Source of the DNA: Nitrospira sp.
GTDB lineage: Bacteria > Nitrospirota > Nitrospiria > Nitrospirales > Nitrospiraceae
NCBI GenBank assembly: GCA_029881435.1
Contig: JAOUMR010000009.1
Location: forward strand, 1-59,767
DNA: 59,767 bases
Direction of reading: 5' to 3'
Shown: positions 1-8,740 of the stretch, in pieces
How the letters are laid out: each line of letters starts with the position of its first letter
Position numbering within the stretch: position 1 is the first letter of the stretch
Made by a program: the position numbers and the translations under genes
The notes under the pieces: generated by a model
Told to the model about the DNA's origin: nothing
What the model saw: only the letters and a program-made list of their open reading frames with translations
The model's database searches: none

Positions 1-1086
1 CCGATCTGCATCGGCCAGCTGCTTCAGATCCACGAGCAACGCCAACCAGGAGAGATCGCGGGCTTCTATATGCTCCAGGGTGGCGCACCCTGCGTCAGCG
101 ACGCCTATATGGGATATTTTGAACGATTCCTCGCCGAGCAACGGCTGACCGATCTGTTCCTCTTCAACCCGCAGCCGGACAACGATTTTCTAGGCTTCGA
201 TAAAGATGTGCTGGCGCAACATATGTCGCCGGCCATTATCCTTGCCGACATTCTCGTGGAGATCGACCATGTGCTCCGCGTCGTCGGAGAAAAAGGCACA
301 CTTGATCAACTACAGACTAAATGGGAACGGTTCGCTCAGGAAGCGAGATCACTCGACGAGTTCCATGCCACGCTGCCGACGTTCGTCGAGCGCCTGGCGC
401 AGCTGCCTCGCACGAAAGATCCACAGACCTGCCCACGCGTTGTCGTGGCCGGCGACTTCTTCACCCGCTTCAGTTCGTTTTTCATGGACGGCGTGCGGGA
501 TCTCTATGCCGAACGAGGCATCATCCTCAAGCCAGTTGATTTGAGTGAGCTGTTTCTCTACGTCGCATACCACCCCATGGCGGAAACGGCGGGCACCTGG
601 GGCATGAAACCGGGAGGCCTGGCCCTGGCCAAAGCCTGCACAAGGATGTTTCAGCCTGAAGGGAAAGAGTACATTCAACAGTGGATGAGCTACCAGACCT
701 TGAAGCGTGAGGAAGCACATTACCGCGCGCTCTTTGGCAAGACTGGCCTGCTGGTGGCTGGCCCTAACGCAGTCTCGTCCATTTTTGAAAAGGGAGCCGA
801 ACATGTCTCGCCCGCAATATATGGCGAACTGCTCCCGACAGTCGGCAAGGGAATTGAGGCTGCCCGAGAAGGATACGACGGCATGCTCGTCATCGGGCCG
901 TTCAACTGCCTTCCCTACCGGATTTCAGAAGCCATTCTCAAACCACTCAGCGTTGAGCAAGGCTTGCCCATACTTACCTATGAGAGCGACGGGTACGCCG
1001 TCTCGCCCTCAGTGCTCCGACAGGTGGATGTTCACATCCAGCAGGTGCTCGAACATGCAGCGCTGACCCACGTGACGCATGGCTAA
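1..1086 (+). CDS. Acyl-CoA dehydratase activase-related protein, C-terminal part
   Basis: The reading frame is already open at base 1, so the N-terminus lies outside the window; 361 codons are visible. The sequence resembles the C-terminal, 2-hydroxyglutaryl-CoA-dehydratase-like half of the very large BadF/BadG/BcrA/BcrD-type activase proteins: an early GGAPC segment, a VVVAGDFF strand, and near the end the GPFNCLPYRISEAI signature typical of this family. In the family the N-terminal ATPase half energises electrons for a dehydratase-like [4Fe-4S] partner; the real substrate of the giant fused forms is unknown. It stands alone upstream of unrelated small genes. The family call is fairly secure, the function is not. 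Confidence 0.75.
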   Translation, partial: PICIGQLLQIHEQRQPGEIAGFYMLQGGAPCVSDAYMGYFERFLAEQRLTDLFLFNPQPDNDFLGFDKDVLAQHMSPAIILADILVEIDHVLRVVGEKGTLDQLQTKWERFAQEARSLDEFHATLPTFVERLAQLPRTKDPQTCPRVVVAGDFFTRFSSFFMDGVRDLYAERGIILKPVDLSELFLYVAYHPMAETAGTWGMKPGGLALAKACTRMFQPEGKEYIQQWMSYQTLKREEAHYRALFGKTGLLVAGPNAVSSIFEKGAEHVSPAIYGELLPTVGKGIEAAREGYDGMLVIGPFNCLPYRISEAILKPLSVEQGLPILTYESDGYAVSPSVLRQVDVHIQQVLEHAALTHVTHG

Positions 1087-1181
1087 TCCGCCTGTGGCAC
1101 CCGACGAGGCGATGAGAAGGTCCGCGGTATCGTGTTCAGCGGAATCGCCGTGTGAGGAATTGCCCCTGTGGGTTGTGACCT

Positions 1182-1496
1182 ATGACCAAAGACGAATTCA
1201 TCGATGCAGCCTTCGCTGAGCTTCACCGAATCGAATGCGGCGAGGCGACCGTGCAGCTCATCGAAGGAGATATCTTGCTCGGAAAGGTCTCGTACCAGAC
1301 GAGCAACGGGTGGAAGATTGTCGTATTCAGCGACGGCGATGCATGGGATTATATCGACTCGATCACCGCTCCGACCGGCGACCAGTTCCCGCTTTGGTCC
1401 GATGAGCCGGCTCGCGATTCAGAGGGAATAATCAAACTTCGCTCTTACCATCCACCGGCCGATCAAGTGACGGCAAAATGGGGTTTTATGACATGA
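1182..1496 (+). CDS. Hypothetical protein, 104 aa
   Basis: I do not recognise a family. The protein is small and acidic, with a KVSYQTSNGWKIVVFSDGDAWDYIDSI stretch split over residues 36-60 that looks like a beta-rich fold with conserved tryptophans, and a WSDEP turn near residue 72. Coding potential is supported by an ATG start and by tight spacing to the next gene, which begins 13 bases after its stop. No signal peptide or membrane segment is visible. Confidence 0.6.
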   Translation: MTKDEFIDAAFAELHRIECGEATVQLIEGDILLGKVSYQTSNGWKIVVFSDGDAWDYIDSITAPTGDQFPLWSDEPARDSEGIIKLRSYHPPADQVTAKWGFMT

Positions 1497-1509
1497 AAGG
1501 ACCGGCTCA

Positions 1510-1863
1510 ATGATCACCTCCATGGCCTTCACGGTCTATCCGATCTCGAATATGGAACGGGCGCGAGCATTCTACGAACACGTGTTGGGTTTGCACGTGA
1601 GCCATAACTATCGAGACGCCTGGGTGGAATACGGCCTCGGCGATTCCACCTTTGCCATCACGACGACCGAGATGGGCCATACGCCCGGCGCAAAGGGAGC
1701 GGTGGTGGCGTTTGAAGTGTCAGACCTTGATGCCTTTGTCCACAAGATGAAGGAGCGGGCTGTGCCGTTCGTCACGGAAATATTCGACACGCCCGTCTGC
1801 CGCATGGCGGTCATCGAGGACCCGGACGGGAACCATATCACCATTCATAAGCGTCACACCTGA
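1510..1863 (+). CDS. VOC/glyoxalase family protein
   Basis: This 117-aa protein has the single-module vicinal-oxygen-chelate layout: an N-terminal ISNMERARAFYEHVLGL segment, a central FAITTTEMGH strand and the C-terminal MAVIEDPDGNHITIHK signature with the DPDGN turn and a metal-ligand position. Proteins of this size act as dimers, as glyoxalases, dioxygenases or antibiotic-binding proteins; the substrate cannot be told from sequence. It follows the preceding small gene closely and may share a transcript with it. Confidence 0.8.
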   Translation: MITSMAFTVYPISNMERARAFYEHVLGLHVSHNYRDAWVEYGLGDSTFAITTTEMGHTPGAKGAVVAFEVSDLDAFVHKMKERAVPFVTEIFDTPVCRMAVIEDPDGNHITIHKRHT

Positions 1864-1956
1864 GGAAATCTCGAGGCTTTACGGCTCGTCCTTTCTGAGC
1901 TCACATCGCCATATCGCACGCTCACAGGACAGAGAGAACGAAGCGGACACCAATCA

Positions 1957-2517
1957 ATGGCCGTGGGTAATCTGAAACACGCTGACCACCAGCGCCACCT
2001 CCTCATTACCGGACTGCCGGGAGTCGGCAAGACCACCCTGATTCGTGAACTTGCGGAGCGACTGGCAGAATATCGACCGGCGGGATTCTACACAGAAGAA
2101 ATCCTGAACGAACGGGGAATCAGAGAAGGCTTTCGTCTCGTCACCCTCTGCGGTCGCCAACTGATCTTGTCCCACATCCAGCATCCTGGACCATACCGTG
2201 TTGGCCGCTATGGAGTTGACGTCGTGGAATTCGAGTGTCTGTTGGAGGAGTTGGACCTCCGGGACTCGCTGGCCCCCCTGATCATCATTGATGAAATTGG
2301 TAGGATGGAGTGTTTCTCCAGGCGATTTGTCGACGTTGTCACGCTGCTGTTGGACGGACCGAAGACCCTTGTCGCTACGATCGCGCTGAAGGGTGAGGGG
2401 TTTATCCGACAGGTGAAACAGAGGCCCGACTGCCGACTCGTGACAGTCACGAGGGAGAATCGCGATCGCCTCCCGGATGAGCTTGCCAGCGAATTGCAGG
2501 AAAGACTGCGTAAATAA
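1957..2517 (+). CDS. THEP1-type nucleoside-triphosphatase
   Basis: A 186-aa P-loop protein of the THEP1/cancer-related NTPase family. Walker A is GLPGVGKTT (about residues 15-23), the family-specific GFYTEEI follows at about residue 46, and Walker B is LIIIDEIGRME (about residues 107-117). Known members hydrolyse many NTPs slowly and their cell role is unclear. The family is common in archaea and thermophiles, which fits other archaeal-like genes nearby. Start is the ATG that leaves a complete N-terminus before the P-loop. Confidence 0.85.
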   Translation: MAVGNLKHADHQRHLLITGLPGVGKTTLIRELAERLAEYRPAGFYTEEILNERGIREGFRLVTLCGRQLILSHIQHPGPYRVGRYGVDVVEFECLLEELDLRDSLAPLIIIDEIGRMECFSRRFVDVVTLLLDGPKTLVATIALKGEGFIRQVKQRPDCRLVTVTRENRDRLPDELASELQERLRK

Positions 2518-2582
2518 CCAGGGTAAGGAAGGATCGCAGCGCTGATACGTCGCTCCAGCAAAGACTTTCCGACCGCAGACCA

Positions 2583-3398
2583 ATGAAAGATGCAGAAGGC
2601 GTTCACTTCCTGCAATGGTGCCTGCCGAAGGTCGGGCTCATCTGGCCTGGCTATCAAAAGGTACGGCGGCAGGTGTACAAGCGGATTCAGCGGCGACTTG
2701 AATCCCTTAGCCTCTCAACTCTCGTCGACTATCAGAGGTATCTGGAGACCCATCCGGAAGAATGGACTGTTCTCGACTCTTTGTGCTGGATCTCCATCTC
2801 GCGGTTCTACCGCGACAAGAGCGTCTTTGAGTTTCTTGAACGAGATGTACTGCCGTGCCTTGCTCGGGAAGTATCGGCGCAGGGTGATGACGTCCTCCGC
2901 TGCTGGAGCATCGGCTGCGCGGGCGGGGAAGAACCCTACAGCCTCTCGCTTCTCTGGAAGTTGGAACTCCAAGCCCAATTTCCAACCGTTCGGCTCCTCA
3001 TTCTTGCGACCGACATTGACGATCGAGCCATCGCCCACGCCCGGCAAAGTTGTTACCAGCCTAGCAGTTTGAAGGATCTGCCGACAGAGTGGCGCGCGCA
3101 GGGGTTTGATCGCACAGCCGAAGAATTCCAGATCAAACCGGAGTTTCAGGAGCCAGTGACCTTTCTCACGCAGGACATTCGGAAAGCGGCGCCAAAGGAG
3201 ACCTTTCACCTCATCCTCTGCCGGTACTTGCCCTTCACCTACTTCGATGTCCCGTTGCAGATCAACACGCTGCGATGTCTCGTGGAACAAATGCAGATAG
3301 GCAGTGCACTCGTCGTCGGAAAAGGTGAAGAATTGCCCACGGAGGGATTCGGCCTCGTTCCGTGGTCGGAGAAGGAGGGGGTCTATCGGCGAGCCTAG
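2583..3398 (+). CDS. CheR-like SAM-dependent methyltransferase
   Basis: The 271-aa protein has the CheR arrangement: a helical N-terminal domain, a SRFYRD motif (about residue 78), the SAM-binding IGCAGGEEPYSLS loop (about residues 112-124) and an ATDID motif that binds the ribose. The usual CRNVxIYF motif is changed to CRYLPFTYF. CheR enzymes methylate glutamates of chemoreceptors, but no chemotaxis gene is seen here and the C-terminus is short, so a stand-alone methyltransferase with another protein target is possible. Confidence 0.8.
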   Translation: MKDAEGVHFLQWCLPKVGLIWPGYQKVRRQVYKRIQRRLESLSLSTLVDYQRYLETHPEEWTVLDSLCWISISRFYRDKSVFEFLERDVLPCLAREVSAQGDDVLRCWSIGCAGGEEPYSLSLLWKLELQAQFPTVRLLILATDIDDRAIAHARQSCYQPSSLKDLPTEWRAQGFDRTAEEFQIKPEFQEPVTFLTQDIRKAAPKETFHLILCRYLPFTYFDVPLQINTLRCLVEQMQIGSALVVGKGEELPTEGFGLVPWSEKEGVYRRA

Positions 3399-3411
3399 TT
3401 CGGCATTCCTG

Positions 3412-4479
3412 TCAGCCGGCGCGTGATTGTTGAAAGAATCTCGCCAGTTCATCTACGGCAAACCGTGGAAACGGACGCGCACGACCCCTTTCAATGCGGG
3501 TGACGCCGCCCCTTTTCGGAACCACAGTTCCGATCCATGCCACCGGAATCCTGGCCTTTTGCAGCCGCGCGACAGTTCGCTTCTCAACAGCCGGATTGGT
3601 ACAGATCAGCAGAGCTCCAGATGAGATCGTACCCAAGGGATTGAGTCCGAACTCGGCACAGAGCTGCGCCGCCTCGGGCAAGATCCGTATCTTATCGGTT
3701 TCGATCGTCATACCGACGCCGGCCGCCTCAGCCAGTTCGTACAGCGCGGCGCTGAGACCTCCTTCCGTCGGATCATGCATGGCGTGAACCCCTCCGATAC
3801 TCATGGCCACCTGAGCCTCTTTCAGAACGCTCAGACCAGGCTCGGTGAGATAACGCCGGCAGCGAGCCAGAAAACGCGCACCATGCCGTCGCCGAATCTC
3901 GCCGGCCCGCTCGCGGGCGAGGATCGAGACTGCCTCTATCGCAAGACCCTTCGTGAGCAGTACTGCATCGCCAACCCGCGCACCGGCAGTCGTGATGATC
4001 TTGCCGGGCGAGCATTCCCCCAGCAGACAACCCACCACAACGGGACGAGTCACTGCGTCCGTGATCTCACTGTGGCCACCGCAGAGCGACACATGGAGAC
4101 GGCGGCAGATCGTATGGAGCTGTGAGAAGAGTCTGTTCACGGAGAAGGCGGTCGTGGAACGAGCAGGCAGTAGCACGGTGGCGAGAAACCACTTTGGTAT
4201 CGCCCCCATCGTCGCCAAGTCGCTAGCGTTAATCAGCAAGGCATAGGTGCCGATCTCGTCCGCCACAAAGGTGATGGGATCGGTCTTGGCGACGAGGAGT
4301 CTGGTGCCGAGGCGAATGGCAGCCGCATCCAGACCGATCCCCGCCCCGACCACCGCGCGTGAATCCCGAGCCTTGGCAAAACGCGCGAGCAGTTTGCGAA
4401 GCTGGTCGACGGGAACTTTCCCGATCGGTAACGTTGAACCGGTTGCCCGGCTCCAGCCTCGTGACCGTGCCTCATGCAT
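3412..4479 (-). CDS. AIR synthase-related protein (HypE/SelD/ThiL superfamily)
   Basis: About 355 aa with the two-domain PurM-like fold: an N-terminal nucleotide-binding part containing AKTDPITFVADEIGTYALLINASDLATMGAIP, where the aspartates bind Mg-ATP, a CGGHSEIT loop, and a C-terminal part with HDPTEGGLSAALYELA. It differs from the true HypE at 24-25 kb: it lacks the C-terminal PRIC cysteine needed for thiocarboxamide formation and carries a long basic tail. Function unknown; similar stand-alone proteins occur next to archaeal-type genes. The ATG is preferred to a GTG one codon upstream. It lies 15 bases after the SAM synthetase gene and is probably co-transcribed. Confidence 0.75.
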   Translation of the reverse strand: MHEARSRGWSRATGSTLPIGKVPVDQLRKLLARFAKARDSRAVVGAGIGLDAAAIRLGTRLLVAKTDPITFVADEIGTYALLINASDLATMGAIPKWFLATVLLPARSTTAFSVNRLFSQLHTICRRLHVSLCGGHSEITDAVTRPVVVGCLLGECSPGKIITTAGARVGDAVLLTKGLAIEAVSILARERAGEIRRRHGARFLARCRRYLTEPGLSVLKEAQVAMSIGGVHAMHDPTEGGLSAALYELAEAAGVGMTIETDKIRILPEAAQLCAEFGLNPLGTISSGALLICTNPAVEKRTVARLQKARIPVAWIGTVVPKRGGVTRIERGRARPFPRFAVDELARFFQQSRAG

Positions 4480-4494
4480 CACGCTAGATGCCCC

Positions 4495-5709
4495 TCAGCA
4501 CACCGCGTACAGACCTCGCGTCAATGCCTCACAGAAGGATTTCATATGAGTGAAGGCCAACCGGACTTCACGCTTGATCTGCGGGCGTACGGCCTCCAGC
4601 GTCGTCCCTCTCGCAAGGATGACTTCGACGACCACGGCCTGCGGCAATGAAATCGGCTGGCCGATCTGGCTCGTGATCCAGACAGTGACGTCTCGCAGTC
4701 CGCGCACTTTTCTATGAATGTCCTCCGCCAACACCTGCGCCAGTACGTTGTAGATCTTCCCCACATGGGCCACGGGATTCTTTCCCGGCGCAGCCTCGGC
4801 GCTGGCCGGCCGCCGGAGTGAGATGATTCCGCAGACGCGATTGCCCCGCCCGACCTCGCCGGAATCGCCCGCCTCGGCCGACGTGCCCATCAGCGTCAGG
4901 TAGGCGCCGGCTTCACCGGCGCCTGGTTGATCCAGCACATTCAAGAACAGGCGCGGAGAGAAGCGGCCCCCGCCCTTTCGTGTCACGAAATCCGTCAGGA
5001 CCCGTCCCACCATTGCCTTTCGCTTGAAATACTCGGACTCGCTACGGATCAGGGGAGCTAGAAACGGCATTGCCACAGTCACTGTCAAATCCTTGCCGCG
5101 TCGTACAGCGAGCACCTTCACATCTTCACCCGTGTCGGGAAATTCTTTCTTGAAGGAACGGCTGTTCAGAAATTGCTCGACTTGGAACACCAGCCGCTCC
5201 GTCGTCGTAAGCGGAGCATACCCCACCGTGGCGGAGGTGTCGTTGGCCACGGCTTCCCGAGGCCGCTCGGCCACAGACCTCAGCTCCTCCGACGCCGGCT
5301 TCAGTTCCACCTGGCATTCCAAATCTTTCAGCGGCTTGATGCGAGGCAAATGCCGCTTGAACCATGTATACGCTGCTCGTTCGGCGATCTCCTTCACCGG
5401 GATATGCGTGCCCTTCCATTCGAAGGTGGCTCGGTCGCCCATGACCAGACGCATCGGAGCCAGCACCGAGCCTCCGCCAAATCGGCAGACAACCTGACCG
5501 GCCACCAACATCCCCTTATCAGCGTTGAAATGGAGGACGCGGCCGCAGGTCTTGAGGTACGCCTGCGCCAGTCGGACGGCCACGGACTCCATCACGGCGT
5601 CGCAGATGGTGTCGGGATGACCCAGTCCCTTGCGTTCCACGATTTCGACGGCTTCCTGAGCGGGGGGAATCCGTGAGGACTCGAGAATCATGGGTTCGAT
5701 CAGGCTCAT
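4495..5709 (-). CDS. mat: Archaeal-type S-adenosylmethionine synthetase
   Basis: A 404-aa protein that makes SAM from methionine and ATP. It belongs to the archaeal MAT family, not the usual bacterial MetK: diagnostic segments are ERKGLGHPDTICDAVMES near residue 25, NADKGMLVAGQ, NDTSATVGYAPLT, and GTSAEAGDSGEVGRGNRVCG near residue 278. Bacterial carriers of this type are uncommon. The neighbours use SAM (CheR-like enzyme, radical SAM enzyme), which suggests a local SAM-linked module, but that is inference. A GGAG lies about 10 bases before the ATG. Confidence 0.9.
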   Translation of the reverse strand: MSLIEPMILESSRIPPAQEAVEIVERKGLGHPDTICDAVMESVAVRLAQAYLKTCGRVLHFNADKGMLVAGQVVCRFGGGSVLAPMRLVMGDRATFEWKGTHIPVKEIAERAAYTWFKRHLPRIKPLKDLECQVELKPASEELRSVAERPREAVANDTSATVGYAPLTTTERLVFQVEQFLNSRSFKKEFPDTGEDVKVLAVRRGKDLTVTVAMPFLAPLIRSESEYFKRKAMVGRVLTDFVTRKGGGRFSPRLFLNVLDQPGAGEAGAYLTLMGTSAEAGDSGEVGRGNRVCGIISLRRPASAEAAPGKNPVAHVGKIYNVLAQVLAEDIHRKVRGLRDVTVWITSQIGQPISLPQAVVVEVILARGTTLEAVRPQIKREVRLAFTHMKSFCEALTRGLYAVC

Positions 5710-5744
5710 TCTTCACACTCCAGCAATCCGGGCTACCTCAGGTA

Positions 5745-6554
5745 TCACACACAAAACTCCCGCATGGGACAAGCCTGCGTTCGCTGTCGCCGGCAATAAT
5801 CTCGTCCAAGCCGAACCAAGGCTGACTCGGAATCGCTGAAGCGCATGCCTTCCACGGCAGATCTCCTCCACAAGATGCGAAGTAGATCCACAGTTCCACG
5901 ACCTCTTTCTCCCCGTTGAGTCGAGAAAAGCGCCAGATCCCTGGCCGCCAGAATACTCAAAGGCGACAAGGTCGGTTGTGCTTTTGGCCAAATGTCGCGC
6001 AATTCGCGGAGAAAAATCTGAACCGTCACGTCGCCGATTCCCTTACCCAATGATTTGAGACGAGTTTCCAAGTCTCGGGCATCGGCGGCGGCATCGTGCA
6101 GCCTCTTCAGATCGCCGCCGTACTGATCCAAGAGGTGATTCATCACTTCCAGCAGTTTTGTCGCGGTCTTGAAATCGTACCGAGTATAGCCGCCTGCATC
6201 GAGCGCTCTGACTAACCCGTCCCAGCCGGTTTTCACGATGGTCTGCGGGCTCGTGAGCCCGCGCCGGACGAATTCGGCATGGGTTCTCGCCACGATCGCG
6301 CCAGAAATCCGTGCTCCATAGAGGACCGCCGCCAAGAACCAGAGAAAGAGATCCCTCCGACGAGGAGCGAACAGGTTGAGCCCGAGCTCCGATGAAAAAC
6401 GCCCTGGTACGCGCGAGAGGAGTGCACTGATCACGACCCGACATCGCGCAGCAGTCGGTCCAGATCCGGCCACGGCGGACCTCTTCTTCCCCAGCGTCTT
6501 CGCGTGACGGTGAGTTCCCCTTGGCCTGAGCGATGCGGTGCCAGCGTGAAGCAT
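5745..6554 (-). CDS. HhH-GPD/endonuclease III-like protein
   Basis: The C-terminal half shows a helix-hairpin-helix segment LKSLGKGIGDVTVQIFLREL typical of the endonuclease III superfamily of base-excision enzymes, and the protein ends with a cysteine pair (CPMREFCV) that recalls the end of a [4Fe-4S] loop motif. The N-terminal 60 residues are basic and not conserved-looking. The start at 6554 is chosen because it comes 2 bases after the stop of the radical SAM gene; a longer frame from 6599 would overlap it. A DNA glycosylase activity is plausible, but the catalytic lysine/aspartate pair is not obvious. Confidence 0.65.
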   Translation of the reverse strand: MLHAGTASLRPRGTHRHAKTLGKKRSAVAGSGPTAARCRVVISALLSRVPGRFSSELGLNLFAPRRRDLFLWFLAAVLYGARISGAIVARTHAEFVRRGLTSPQTIVKTGWDGLVRALDAGGYTRYDFKTATKLLEVMNHLLDQYGGDLKRLHDAAADARDLETRLKSLGKGIGDVTVQIFLRELRDIWPKAQPTLSPLSILAARDLALFSTQRGERGRGTVDLLRILWRRSAVEGMRFSDSESALVRLGRDYCRRQRTQACPMREFCV

Positions 6555-6556
6555 AC

Positions 6557-7693
6557 TCAGCCTCCGATGGCCCAACGCCCGCTCACGAACTGGAAGCAAT
6601 CAGGACATCGACCGGCTCGCAGCCGATTCTCCACCATCGTGAGTCCCCATCGACGGATGACGACCGTTCCACAGCCGGGGCAGATCGTATTCTCGGCTCC
6701 TTCTTTTTCCGGCACATTTCCCAAATACACGTAGCGCAGCCCCTCTTCTTGGCCGACTTCCCTGGCCCGCAGCAACGAACGGATCGGCGTTTCCTGCCAG
6801 TGCTCCATCTTGTAGGCGGGGAAAAAACGGCTGATATGCCAGGGCACATCCTCGCCCAGCTCAGTCTTGATAAAGTGCGCCATGTCCCTCAACTCGCCGG
6901 TCTCGTCGTTCAATCCAGGAATCAACATCATGGTGAGCTCGATCCACACGCCGAGCTTCTGGTATTCCCGAATGGCAGCCAAGGCCGGCTCCAGCCTGGC
7001 TCCGCACAACTTCTTGTAGTAGCTGTCGCGGAAGGATTTGAGATCGATGTTGGGGGCACCGAGGTACGGCGCGATCTCTCGCAGGGGATCGAGCGAGATG
7101 AACCCGTTCGTCACAAAGATGTTGCCTACCCCAGCTGCCGACACCAGTCGCGCCGTTGTGAGGGCCAACTCAAAGAAGATCGTCGGTTCAGTATAGGTAT
7201 AGGCAATGATTCGGCACCCTGCTCGTTCGGCCTGTGCCACCAGCTCGGAGGGCACCACTGGCGTCCCGATCCCCCAGCGTGACTCAGGTGCTTCTGTCTC
7301 CGCGCACCACTCGTCCGCTGGATGCTCTCCGGCGGCGGATGGCGTTTCCTCATCACGATCCATCAAGGCCCTGAGCTTCGGCCATTGCGAGATGGTCCAA
7401 TTTTGGCAGAATCGGCAACGAAAATTACAGCCGACCGTCGCAATGGAGTAGGCGGTGCTCCCAGGAAGGAAGTGAAACAGCGGCTTCTTCTCGATCGGAT
7501 CGACCTCCGCCGAAACAACGCGGTTCCCGACCCGCGTGAGCAGTTGACCGCTGTGATTCATTCGAACTCCGCAAACTCCTCGATGGTCTGGCGCAATCTT
7601 GCAGTCATGGGGACAGAGTGTGCATCGGACAAACTGATCAGGGAGACTTTCATAATACAGAGCGGGTTGGAGATTTGTTGGCATGAGAGGCAT
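6557..7693 (-). CDS. amrS: AmmeMemoRadiSam-system radical SAM enzyme AmrS
   Basis: The protein carries an N-terminal cysteine set (CTLCPHDCKI...CGVR), the radical SAM cluster motif CNFRCRFCQN, later GNIFVTNGF and DLKSF segments, and a C-terminal zinc-ribbon-like end (CPGCG...CPDC). This is the layout of AmrS (PflA-like). An insert of about 40 residues with acidic and alanine-rich sequence follows the radical motif. The usual partners AmrA and AmrB are not in the window. The ATG at 7693 is preferred over a frame that extends to 7792, because the extra residues look unlike the family. It is coupled to the HhH gene downstream. Confidence 0.85.
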   Translation of the reverse strand: MPLMPTNLQPALYYESLPDQFVRCTLCPHDCKIAPDHRGVCGVRMNHSGQLLTRVGNRVVSAEVDPIEKKPLFHFLPGSTAYSIATVGCNFRCRFCQNWTISQWPKLRALMDRDEETPSAAGEHPADEWCAETEAPESRWGIGTPVVPSELVAQAERAGCRIIAYTYTEPTIFFELALTTARLVSAAGVGNIFVTNGFISLDPLREIAPYLGAPNIDLKSFRDSYYKKLCGARLEPALAAIREYQKLGVWIELTMMLIPGLNDETGELRDMAHFIKTELGEDVPWHISRFFPAYKMEHWQETPIRSLLRAREVGQEEGLRYVYLGNVPEKEGAENTICPGCGTVVIRRWGLTMVENRLRAGRCPDCFQFVSGRWAIGG

Positions 7694-7972
7694 GGAAGCC
7701 TTCAAGAATAGGTATATCGAAAGGAGGAGCAAAGCTGGTGCCGTCCGGCGGCACAACAAAACCTTTGTCTCTCTAGCAGGTTGGAGCGCCACCTCAATCT
7801 TGGCGAACCCAAACTGAGGGATAACTTGCTACAACCCCGAGGTTGCCTCTGTCGTGCAATGCTACACCTCAATTGACTCAACGGGGCTTCGCTTCACTAT
7901 TTCGTTCAAAGCCGTGGCATCGCGATTGCTCCTTTTCAACATGAGTGCCTTGCCTGCTCAGCGAGGGGTTTT

Positions 7973-8725
7973 ATGAGATGTTTCCATCAATGTCCCTTGC
8001 GCCTCACACTCGTGTTCGTTGCAATCACCAGCCTGCCGGTGTTGATCTCCTCATGTAATGGAGGAAGAGGAGCAGATTCTCATCCTATGGATCAGGCGCG
8101 CAAGATCGAGCGCCAACGGATGGTTGACCAATACATCATCCCTAGCGGCGTCAAAGACCCTGACGTGATTGCGACGATGCGGCGCGTACCGCGCCATCGC
8201 TTCGTACCCGCTCGCTATTCCATCTTCGCGTATATCGATGGCCCCCTCCCGATCGGCTATAGCCAGACCATTTCGCAACCCTCCTTGGTCGCCGGTATGA
8301 CGGAGGCACTCGCGCTCAAGAAGACGGACAAGGTGCTCGAGATCGGAACCGGATCCGGGTACCAAGCTGCCATTCTCGCCGAGCTTGCAGAGAAGGTGTT
8401 CACCATCGAGATTGTGGAGCCGCTTGCTCTCCAAGCAACACAGACGTTGGCAGAGCTTGGCTACAAGAATGTCCAAGTTCGCGCAGGCGATGGCTATCTC
8501 GGTTGGCCCGAAGAAGCACCCTTCGACGCCATTATCGTCACCGCCGCACCAGACCACGTCCCGCAACCGTTGCTCGATCAGTTAGCCGTAGGTGGTCGTC
8601 TGATCCTGCCGGTCGGCCGAGATATCCAGACTCTTGATCTCTATCACCGCACAGCAGAGGGCTATCAGCGAAAAACTCTCACCCTCGTGCGGTTTGTGCC
8701 GCTGATCCATCCTGAAGAAAAGTAA
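7973..8725 (+). CDS. pcm: Exported protein-L-isoaspartate O-methyltransferase
   Basis: A 250-aa PIMT that methylates isoaspartyl residues to start repair of aged proteins. Motifs: PRHRFVP, the substrate-binding YSQTISQPSLVA, the SAM loop VLEIGTGSGYQAAIL and DAIIVTAA. Unlike the cytosolic enzyme it begins with a signal sequence of about 27 residues that ends in ISSC at Cys28, a plausible lipobox, so the product should be a lipoprotein or periplasmic. Since SAM is made in the cytoplasm this location is puzzling. AGGGG precedes the ATG. The permease gene starts 15 bases downstream. Confidence 0.88.
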   Translation: MRCFHQCPLRLTLVFVAITSLPVLISSCNGGRGADSHPMDQARKIERQRMVDQYIIPSGVKDPDVIATMRRVPRHRFVPARYSIFAYIDGPLPIGYSQTISQPSLVAGMTEALALKKTDKVLEIGTGSGYQAAILAELAEKVFTIEIVEPLALQATQTLAELGYKNVQVRAGDGYLGWPEEAPFDAIIVTAAPDHVPQPLLDQLAVGGRLILPVGRDIQTLDLYHRTAEGYQRKTLTLVRFVPLIHPEEK

Positions 8726-8740
8726 GAGCAGCCTATCCTG

